Made by a program: the position numbers and the translations under genes. A model generated the notes under the pieces. The model ran no database searches. It was not told where the DNA came from and was given only the letters and a program-made list of their open reading frames with translations. A stretch of 64,000 bases of DNA from VRUE01 sp045805805 (GTDB lineage: Bacteria; Actinomycetota; Thermoleophilia; Solirubrobacterales; 70-9): contig JBJMKO010000049.1 in NCBI GenBank assembly GCA_045805805.1, positions 1 through 64,000 on the forward strand, written 5' to 3'. This document shows, in pieces, positions 26,159-32,748 of the stretch (the first letter of the stretch is position 1; each line of letters opens with the position of its first letter).

Positions 26159-28114
26159 GTGGGTAGCATGGGCCACATCGAGGCCGCTACGCAGAAGATC
26201 ACCGTTCGCTTGCCTGATGGCACGCCGCTGGAGTTGCCCGGCGGCGCTTCCGGCGCCGACGCCGCCGCGGGGATCGGGCCCGGGCTGGCCAAGGCCGCAC
26301 TGGCGATCCGCGTCGATGGGGAGCTGCGCGACCTCTCGGCGGCGCTTCCCAACGGTGCCGAGATCGCGATCCTTACCGATCACGACCCCGAGGCCCTGGA
26401 CCTGATCCGCCACGACGCCGCCCACGTGATGGCCGAGGCGGTGCAGGAGCTCTACCCGGGGACGAAGGTGACGATCGGGCCGGCGATCGAGAACGGCTTC
26501 TACTACGACTTCGACTTCCCGGCCGACGTCAAGGTCACCGACGCCGACCTGGAGAAGATCGAGGCGGCGATGCGCGCCCACATCGAGGCCGACGAGGCCT
26601 TCGAGCGCCGCGAGGTGCCGGTCGCCGAGGCGCTCGAGATCTTCGAGAGCCAGGGCGAGGACTACAAGGTCGAGTTGATCCGGGACCTGATCGAGAAGGA
26701 AGGCGTCGAGACCGTCTCCCTCTACCGAAACGGCCCCTTCGAGGACCTCTGCCGCGGGCCCCACGGTCCCTCCACGGGCCGGATCAAGGCGATCAAGCTC
26801 AACTCGCTCGCCGGCGCCTACTGGCGCGGCGACGAGAAGCGCCAGATGCTGACCCGGATCTACGGCACCGCCTTCTTCTCGAAGAAAGACCTCAACAAGC
26901 ACCTGGAGCTGGTCGAGCAGGCCAAGGCCCGCGACCATCGCCGCCTCGGCCCCCAGCTCGGCATCTTCATGCTGCGCGAAGAGGCACCGGGAATGCCCTT
27001 CTGGCTCCCCAACGGGACGACGCTTCTCCACCTGATCGAGGACCAGGTGCAGGCCCAGCTACGCAAGCGCGGATATCGTGAGATCGCCACGCCGCAGGTG
27101 CTCGACGAGGAGCTCTGGCACCGCTCCGGGCACTGGGAGAACTACCGGGACGACATGTACTTCATGCAGTCCGACGAGAAGCGCTTGGCGCTGCGGCCGA
27201 TGAACTGCCCCGGGGCCTGTCTCGTCTTCGACTCCGAGCGCCATTCCTACCGGGAGCTGCCGCTGCGCCTGGCCGAGTTCGGTCGCGTCTCCCGCAACGA
27301 GCGGGAGGGCGTCCTGCACGGACTGCTGCGCGTTCGCGCCTTCACCCAGGACGACGCCCACGTCTACTGCACAGAGGAGCAGATCGCCGACGAGGTCGCC
27401 GACATCTGCGAGACGATCGATGAGCTCTACGCGCGCTTCGGCTTCGAGGACGTGCGGGTCGAGCTCTCGACCCGGCCGGAGAAGTCGATGGGCTCAGAGG
27501 AGCAGTGGGCCAAGGCCGAGGCGGCGCTGACCGAGGCGCTCGACCGCCAAGGGCGCGAGTACGAGCTCAACCCCGGCGACGGCGCCTTCTACGGGCCCAA
27601 GATCGACTTCCACGTCACCGACGCGCTCGGCCGCTCATGGCAGTGCGGCACCTGCCAGCTCGACTTCCAGATGCCCGAGCGCTTCGAGCTCAGCTACGTC
27701 GGCGCCGACGACGACGCCCACCGGCCGGTGATGATCCACCGCGCCCTGCTCGGCTCGATGGAGCGCTTCGCCGGGATCCTGATCGAGCACTACGCCGGTC
27801 GCTTCCCGGTCTGGCTGGCGCCGGTGCAAGCGGTCGTCCTGCCCGTCTCTGACCGCCACAGCTCCTACGCCGAAGGCGTCGTCGCCAAGCTGCGCGAGGC
27901 CGGCGTGCGGGTCGAGGTCGACGCCCGCTCCGAGTCGGTCGGCAAGAAGATCCGCGACGCCGAGCTGGGTCGCTACCCCTACATGCTGGTCGTCGGCGAT
28001 CGCGAGCAGGAGGCCGGCGCGGTCGCCGTCCGCTCCCACGAGGAGGGCGAGCTGGGGGCGATGCCGGCCGCGGATTTCTCCGCCCGCGTGCGCGCGGAGA
28101 GCGAGCCCGCCTGA
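26159..28114 (+). CDS. thrS: Threonyl-tRNA synthetase
   Basis: Charges tRNA-Thr. 651 residues. A TGS-like domain (ITVRLPDGTPLELPGG) is followed by an editing domain with the HxxxH zinc site (IRHDAAHVMAEAV). Class II motifs include RPMNCPG, FGRVSRNEREGVLHGLLRVR and GSMERFAGILIEHYAGRFPVWL, with an anticodon domain at the end. The start is uncertain: GTG 26159 and ATG 26168 are both in frame and neither has a ribosome binding site. No T-box or other leader is seen between the palindrome and the start. Confidence 0.96.
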   Translation: MGSMGHIEAATQKITVRLPDGTPLELPGGASGADAAAGIGPGLAKAALAIRVDGELRDLSAALPNGAEIAILTDHDPEALDLIRHDAAHVMAEAVQELYPGTKVTIGPAIENGFYYDFDFPADVKVTDADLEKIEAAMRAHIEADEAFERREVPVAEALEIFESQGEDYKVELIRDLIEKEGVETVSLYRNGPFEDLCRGPHGPSTGRIKAIKLNSLAGAYWRGDEKRQMLTRIYGTAFFSKKDLNKHLELVEQAKARDHRRLGPQLGIFMLREEAPGMPFWLPNGTTLLHLIEDQVQAQLRKRGYREIATPQVLDEELWHRSGHWENYRDDMYFMQSDEKRLALRPMNCPGACLVFDSERHSYRELPLRLAEFGRVSRNEREGVLHGLLRVRAFTQDDAHVYCTEEQIADEVADICETIDELYARFGFEDVRVELSTRPEKSMGSEEQWAKAEAALTEALDRQGREYELNPGDGAFYGPKIDFHVTDALGRSWQCGTCQLDFQMPERFELSYVGADDDAHRPVMIHRALLGSMERFAGILIEHYAGRFPVWLAPVQAVVLPVSDRHSSYAEGVVAKLREAGVRVEVDARSESVGKKIRDAELGRYPYMLVVGDREQEAGAVAVRSHEEGELGAMPAADFSARVRAESEPA

Positions 28115-28123
28115 GCCGGGCGC

Positions 28124-28151
28124 TTGCCACTCGCCGTTCTCCCTCTATACT
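28124..28151 (+). promoter_or_regulatory. infC promoter
   Basis: TTGCCA (28124-28129) and TATACT (28146-28151) with 16-base spacing form the best sigma-70-type promoter in the window. Transcription from about 28158 leaves a leader of roughly 98 bases before the infC GTG, the longest clear leader here. It may carry autoregulation as in other infC genes, though I see no defined fold. Confidence 0.65.
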
Positions 28152-28255
28152 CCGGACACTTGATCGCAGGCACGCCAAACACCCCGCGCCGCTGAGCGTC
28201 CCGTGCCCCGGTCCCTACATCTCGTCCTCTTGAAGCTCCACCACTCCTCTAGATA

Positions 28256-29029
28256 GTGCCGGTTCCGCGTAGGTTCGACCGGCGCCCACCAGAGCGCGAC
28301 ACGACTCGGATCAACGAGCGGATCCGCGTCCCCAAGGTGCGCCTGATCGGAGCGGATGGGGAGCAGCTCGGGATCGTCGAGATCGACGATGCGCTCAAAC
28401 GCGCCCAGGACGCCGACCTCGACCTGGTCGAGGTCGCCCCCGGCTCGAAGCCGCCGGTGACCCGCCTGCTCGACTACTCGAAGTACAAGTACGAGCAGGA
28501 GCAGAAGCAGAAGCAGGCTCGCAAGCACCAGCAGCAGGTCAACATCCGCGAGATCAAGCTGCGGCCGAAGATCGCCCAGCACGACTACGAAACCAAGAAG
28601 GGCCACGTCGAGCGCTTCCTGCGCCACCAGGACAAGGTCAAGGTCACGATCATGTTCCGCGGCCGCGAGCAGGCTCACCCCGAGCGGGGCAGGGCTCTGC
28701 TGCAAAAGCTCTACGAGGACCTCGACGGGCTTGCGGTGATCGAGTCGCAGCCGCTGCAGGAAGGGCGCAACATGAGCATGCTCTTGGCGCCTGGCAAAGA
28801 GGCGGTGAAAGCGGACACCGAGGCAACTGAGACCGAGGCGGCGGAACCTGGAACGACAGAGGCGCCTGAGGCAACGGAGACCGAGGCAACCGAGCCTGGG
28901 ACGACAGAGCCTTCCGAGGCAACGGAGATCGAGGCGGCCAGTAGCGCTGAGACCGAGGCGGCGCCTGGAGCGAGCACCGAGGCGGCGACTGGCGACGACA
29001 CGTCTGGCGACGACGAAGCGGCTGCTTAG
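28256..29029 (+). CDS. infC: Translation initiation factor IF-3 with acidic tail
   Basis: Keeps ribosomal subunits apart and checks start-codon pairing. The core (residues 15 to about 180) is typical: INERIRVPKVRLIGADGEQLG, LLDYSKYKYEQEQK, IREIKLRPKIAQHDYETK, RFLRHQDKVKVTIMFRGRE. Residues about 185-257 form an extra acidic tail of Thr/Glu/Ala repeats. The GTG start without a Shine-Dalgarno sequence would make initiation weak, as is usual for infC. It is cut off from rpmI-rplT by wecB on the other strand; palindrome B1 fills the space between. Confidence 0.96.
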   Translation: MPVPRRFDRRPPERDTTRINERIRVPKVRLIGADGEQLGIVEIDDALKRAQDADLDLVEVAPGSKPPVTRLLDYSKYKYEQEQKQKQARKHQQQVNIREIKLRPKIAQHDYETKKGHVERFLRHQDKVKVTIMFRGREQAHPERGRALLQKLYEDLDGLAVIESQPLQEGRNMSMLLAPGKEAVKADTEATETEAAEPGTTEAPEATETEATEPGTTEPSEATEIEAASSAETEAAPGASTEAATGDDTSGDDEAAA

Positions 29030-29142
29030 GGCCTATCCCGGCAGGGGTTCCACTTAACTTTTTCGGTGGGACGGGTTGGGCTTGGCGCTCGGAGGCGGTC
29101 GACGAAAAAGTACAAGACGTTCCACCCCTGCCGGGATAGGCC
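29030..29142. repeat. Family B nested palindrome, copy B1 (infC-wecB gap)
   Basis: Outer arms 29030-29048 and 29124-29142 are perfect 19-base reverse complements. Inside, TTAACTTTTTCG and CGAAAAAGTACAAGACG are conserved with B2 and B3 and form a second stem (CTTTTTCG with CGAAAAAG). The element exactly fills the space between the two convergent stop codons, so it may also be a bidirectional terminator. Confidence 0.9.
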
Positions 29143-30213
29143 TTAGCCCGCGACGATGTCGGCAATCCGTTCGGCCGCGTGGCCGTCCCAGAGAGGCGGG
29201 GGCTCGGGGGCCTGGGCCGGGCGTTGGGATAGAGCTTGGGGGATCTGGGTTATTGCTGTCGGATCCAGGCCGAGGAGGGTGTTGGTGCCGGCGGTGATCG
29301 TTATCGGGCGCTCCGTGTTGTCGCGGAGGGTGAAGCAGGGGATGCCGAGGTAGGTGGTCTCCTCTTGGATGCCGCCGGAGTCGGTCAGGACGGCGCCGGC
29401 GTCTGCCAGCAGGGAGAGGAAGTCGAGGTAGCCGAGGGGCTCGCAGAGGAGCAGGCCCGGGTGCTCTGAGTCGATTGTCTCCATCATCTTGCGGGTGCGG
29501 GGATGGACCGGAAAGACGACCGGTAGCTCGCGCGCCAGATCGGCGAGTTGCTCGACCGTGTCGGCCAGCAGCGGGCCGTCGACCAGGGCGGGGCGGTGCA
29601 GGGTGACGAGCACGTAGGAGCCCGTCTCGAGCCCAAGCCGCCGTGCCGTCCCGGCCGCGCGGAAGCGCTCCTCCAGGGCGACGAGCGTGTCGATCATCGT
29701 GTTGCCGACGAGGTGGATGCGCTCCGCCGGGATCCCCTCGGCGTGCAGGTTGTCGTCGGCCTCGGGGCTGTGGATGAAGAGCTGGTCGGAGAGCTGGTCG
29801 GTGACGATCCGGTTCAGCTCCTCCGGCATCGTGCGGTCGAAGCTGCGCAGGCCCGACTCGAGGTGGGCGACGGGGATCTGCATCTTGGCCGCGGTCAGGG
29901 CCGCCGCCAGGGTCGAGTTGACGTCGCCGGGGACCATCACCAGGTCCGGCCGTTCCTCCTCCAGAACCGGCTCCAGCCTCTCCATCACCCGGGCCGCCTG
30001 CTGGGCGTGGCTGCCCGAGCCGACCTCGAGCATGTGGTCGGGCTCCGGCACACCCAGCTCCTCGAGGAACACCTCCGACATCAGGCGGTCGTAGTGCTGG
30101 CCGGTGTGGACGATCGTGTGGCGACCCTCGGGCAGCCGCGTCCGCAGCGCCCCGATCACAGGCGCTGTCTTGACGAAGTTCGGCCGCGTTCCGACCACAT
30201 AGACGATGCGCAT
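29143..30213 (-). CDS. wecB: Non-hydrolysing UDP-N-acetylglucosamine 2-epimerase
   Basis: Converts UDP-GlcNAc to UDP-ManNAc for surface polysaccharides. 356 residues. MRIVYVVGTRPNFVKTAPV, the HTGQHYD motif, VPGDVNSTLA, HLESGLRSFD, PEELNRIVTD, VTLHRP and LTDSGGIQEE are all family hallmarks. The start was set at the conserved MRIV; a longer reading adds nine residues. On the complementary strand a TACTGT box lies 8 bases before the start. The gene interrupts the usual infC-rpmI-rplT order. Confidence 0.95.
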   Translation of the reverse strand: MRIVYVVGTRPNFVKTAPVIGALRTRLPEGRHTIVHTGQHYDRLMSEVFLEELGVPEPDHMLEVGSGSHAQQAARVMERLEPVLEEERPDLVMVPGDVNSTLAAALTAAKMQIPVAHLESGLRSFDRTMPEELNRIVTDQLSDQLFIHSPEADDNLHAEGIPAERIHLVGNTMIDTLVALEERFRAAGTARRLGLETGSYVLVTLHRPALVDGPLLADTVEQLADLARELPVVFPVHPRTRKMMETIDSEHPGLLLCEPLGYLDFLSLLADAGAVLTDSGGIQEETTYLGIPCFTLRDNTERPITITAGTNTLLGLDPTAITQIPQALSQRPAQAPEPPPLWDGHAAERIADIVAG

Positions 30214-30221
30214 CGGGCGCC

Positions 30222-30227
30222 ACAGTA
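30222..30227 (-). promoter_or_regulatory. wecB -10 box, near-leaderless
   Basis: Read on the minus strand, TACTGT lies 8 bases upstream of the wecB ATG. Confidence 0.4.
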
Positions 30228-30300
30228 CCCTGCGCTTCACCTGCCGGCCGCGAAGAGTGCCTGCACCGCAGGCCGCCCGTCTGCTTCAATAGCGACCCCG

Positions 30301-30501
30301 ATGCCCAAGATGAAAACCCATTCCGGCGCCAAGAAGCGCTTCCGCAAGACCGGCACGGGCAAGCTGCGCGGCCGGCGCGCCTACTCGAGCCACATCCTCG
30401 AGAAGAAGTCGCCGAAGCGCAAGCGGCGGATGGCACGGCCGGTGGAGATCGCCCCGTCCGACGTCAAGTCGGTGCGCCACCTGCTCGGAGGCGGCAAGTG
30501 A
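30301..30501 (+). CDS. rpmI: Ribosomal protein L35
   Basis: 66 residues, strongly basic: MPKMKTHSGAKKRFRKTGTG, then ILEKKSPKRKRRMARP. Typical length. The gap from the divergent wecB start (87 bases) must hold its promoter; only a weak TTCAAT box is seen. The stop shares bases with the rplT GTG. Confidence 0.97.
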   Translation: MPKMKTHSGAKKRFRKTGTGKLRGRRAYSSHILEKKSPKRKRRMARPVEIAPSDVKSVRHLLGGGK

Positions 30502-30857
30502 GCCGGGTCAAACGGTCCGTCCACGCGCGCAAGAAGCGCCGCAAAGTCCTCAAAGAAGCGAAAGGCTACTTCGGACGCAAGCACTCCTCCTACCGCTTTG
30601 CCAAAGAGCAGGTGCAGCGGTCGGGCATGTACGCCTACCGCGACCGGCGCAACCGCAAGCGCGAGTTTCGCCGGCTCTGGATCACCCGGATCAATGCCGC
30701 TGCGCGGCTGGAGGGCATGAGCTACTCCGAGCTGATCCACGGCCTCGACGGGGCCGGTATCGAGGTAAACCGCAAGATGCTCGCCGATATCGCGGTCAAT
30801 GACCGCGAGGCATTCCGCCGATTTGTGGAGTTGGCCCGGGAGGGTGCGGCCGCCTAG
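30498..30857 (+). CDS. rplT: Ribosomal protein L20
   Basis: 119 residues. SRVKRSVHARKKRRKVL, GYFGRKHSSYRFAKEQV and RRLWITRINAAARLEGMSY are diagnostic. The GTG start overlaps the rpmI stop. A clear intrinsic terminator follows. In many bacteria L20 represses its own operon through the leader; no such fold is evident before rpmI here. Confidence 0.97.
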   Translation: MSRVKRSVHARKKRRKVLKEAKGYFGRKHSSYRFAKEQVQRSGMYAYRDRRNRKREFRRLWITRINAAARLEGMSYSELIHGLDGAGIEVNRKMLADIAVNDREAFRRFVELAREGAAA

Positions 30858-30884
30858 CCGCAGCCAAGACTCCACTTTCCCGGG

Positions 30885-30911
30885 CGGGCCGTCTTCACGG
30901 CCCGCTTTTTC
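30885..30911 (+). terminator. Intrinsic terminator after rplT
   Basis: GCGGGCCGT-CTTC-ACGGCCCGC, a 9-bp stem with a 4-base loop, followed by five T. Confidence 0.9.
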
Positions 30912-30965
30912 GTTCCAGGAGAAGAAACACAGGACAAGAACAGACATATCGACCACACCCACCCA

Positions 30966-31685
30966 ATGATCGAAAGCCCCCAAAACGAGAAGCTGAAGCT
31001 GGTCCGCAAGCTACGCGAGCGCAAGCACCGCGAGCGCGAGGACGCCTTCGTGACCGAGGGCGAGGACCTGGTCGAGGCCGGCCTTGCCGCCGGCGCCGAG
31101 CCGCGCTTCGTGCTTACCGTGCCCGGGGCCGGTCTGGACGGCGAGGAGGTGGAGGCCGAGCTGCTTGCCGGGGTATCGAGCCTCGGCTCCGGCACGCGGG
31201 CGATCGCGGTCTGGCCGCAGGCCTGGGCTGAGCCAGGGAGCTCGCCCTGCCTCTACCTGCACGGCGTCGCCGACCCCGGCAACGTCGGCACGATCGTCCG
31301 CACGGCGCATGCCCTGCTCGACGGCACGGTCGTGCTCGGCCCCGGCTGCGCCGATCCCTTCTCGTCGAAGGCGGTGCGGGCGAGCATGGGCTCGATCTTC
31401 GGTCAGCCGCTCGCTCGGGGAGCTGTCGACGAGACCCCTGCGCCACGCGCCGCGCTCGTCGCCCACGGCGGCGAGCCGCCGTCGACGCTGGAGGGCGCGG
31501 CGACACTCTGTCTCGGCGCCGAGCGGGAGGGGCTGCCGGACGAGGTGCTCGAGGCCTGTGCGACCCAGGTGACGATCCCCCTACGACCGGACGGCGCCGA
31601 GTCCCTCAACGTCGCCGCTGTGGCCGCAATCTGCGCCGAGCGGATATCGTCGCTCGCCATGCCGGAGGGTCCTGATGGCAACTGA
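30966..31685 (+). CDS. TrmH/SpoU-family RNA 2'-O-methyltransferase
   Basis: 239 residues. An N-terminal L30e-like substrate-binding domain (SPQNEKLKLVRKLRERKHR) is joined to a SPOUT methyltransferase with the three SpoU motifs: VADPGNVGTIVRTA, LCLGAEREGLP and ESLNVAAVAAI. These bind S-adenosylmethionine through a trefoil knot. The likely substrate is rRNA, but the exact site cannot be told. Placement between rplT and pheS is common. It overlaps pheS by 11 bases. Confidence 0.93.
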   Translation: MIESPQNEKLKLVRKLRERKHREREDAFVTEGEDLVEAGLAAGAEPRFVLTVPGAGLDGEEVEAELLAGVSSLGSGTRAIAVWPQAWAEPGSSPCLYLHGVADPGNVGTIVRTAHALLDGTVVLGPGCADPFSSKAVRASMGSIFGQPLARGAVDETPAPRAALVAHGGEPPSTLEGAATLCLGAEREGLPDEVLEACATQVTIPLRPDGAESLNVAAVAAICAERISSLAMPEGPDGN

Positions 31686-32748
31686 CAGAGGGCTTGAGCG
31701 AGTCGAAGAGCTCAGGGTCGAGGCCGCGGCGGCGATCGAGGCCGCCACCGGCACGGCGGAGCTGGAGGAGCTGCGGGTCCATTACCTCGGCCGCAAAGCA
31801 GAGCTGACGACGATCCTGCGCGGGATCGTCGATCTGCCGGCGGAGGAACGGGGCCAGGTCGGGGCCGGCGCCAATCAGGCCCGCAAGGCGCTCGAGGCGC
31901 TGATCGAGTCGCGCGCCGGGTCGCTTGACGCCGGCGAGCTCGAGTCGCGGCTCGCCGAGGACCGCGTCGACGTGACCCTGCCCGGCGCCCCGGCCCGGCC
32001 GGTCGGCCACGTTCACCTGATCACCCGCACCACGCGCCAGATCGAGGACACGATGGTTGGCCTCGGCTACCGGGTGATGGAGGGCCCCGAGGTCGAGCAC
32101 GACTACTACAACTTCACTGCGCTCAACCACCCTGCGGGCCACCCGGCGCGGATGCTGCAGGACACCTTCTATGTCCAGTCAGACCCTGAGGTGCTGCTGC
32201 GCACTCACACCTCACCGGTCCAGATCCGCAGCATGGAGTCACAGCCGCCGCCGATCTTCATGATCGCCCCCGGCAAGGTCTACCGGCGCGACTCAGACGC
32301 CACCCACAGCCCGATGTTCCACCAGGTCGAGGGCCTGGCGATCGGCGAGGGGATCACCCTCGCCGACCTGCAGGGGACGCTGGACGAGCTGCTGCGGGCG
32401 ATCTTCGGCGCCACCCGCGAGGCGCGGATGCGGCCGCACTTCTTCCCCTTCACCGAGCCCAGCGTCGAGTTCGACGTCTCCTGCTTCCAGTGCGACGGCA
32501 CGGGGGCGCTTGCCGGTGGCGAGCGCTGCAACCTCTGCAAGGGGATCGGCTGGATCGAGGTCGGCGGTGCCGGCATGGTCGACCCGAACGTGCTCGGCTT
32601 CGTCGAGTCGAACGGCTACGACCCGGAGCGGGTGCAGGGCTTCGCCTTCGGCATGGGAGTCGAGCGGATCGCGATGCTGCGCCACGGCGTCCCCGACCTG
32701 CGCCGCTTCTTCGACAACGACGCGCGGGTGCTGGAGCAGTTCTCGTGA
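31675..32748 (+). CDS. pheS: Phenylalanyl-tRNA synthetase alpha subunit
   Basis: Catalytic subunit of the alpha2-beta2 enzyme. 357 residues. The N-terminal coiled coil is followed by class II motifs: DTFYVQSDPEVLLRTHTSPV, FHQVEGLAIGEG, FPFTEPSVEFDVSC and GFAFGMGVERIAML. A CxxC pair (CFQC and CNLC) in the middle is the small metal-binding insert seen in several bacterial lineages. The start overlaps the methyltransferase gene, and the stop overlaps pheT (GTGA). Confidence 0.97.
   Translation: MATDRGLERVEELRVEAAAAIEAATGTAELEELRVHYLGRKAELTTILRGIVDLPAEERGQVGAGANQARKALEALIESRAGSLDAGELESRLAEDRVDVTLPGAPARPVGHVHLITRTTRQIEDTMVGLGYRVMEGPEVEHDYYNFTALNHPAGHPARMLQDTFYVQSDPEVLLRTHTSPVQIRSMESQPPPIFMIAPGKVYRRDSDATHSPMFHQVEGLAIGEGITLADLQGTLDELLRAIFGATREARMRPHFFPFTEPSVEFDVSCFQCDGTGALAGGERCNLCKGIGWIEVGGAGMVDPNVLGFVESNGYDPERVQGFAFGMGVERIAMLRHGVPDLRRFFDNDARVLEQFS

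Noticed and set aside
31675..32748. CxxC pairs in PheS as a novel zinc insertion
   Set aside because: The same insert is common in Bacillus-type PheS, so it is not new.
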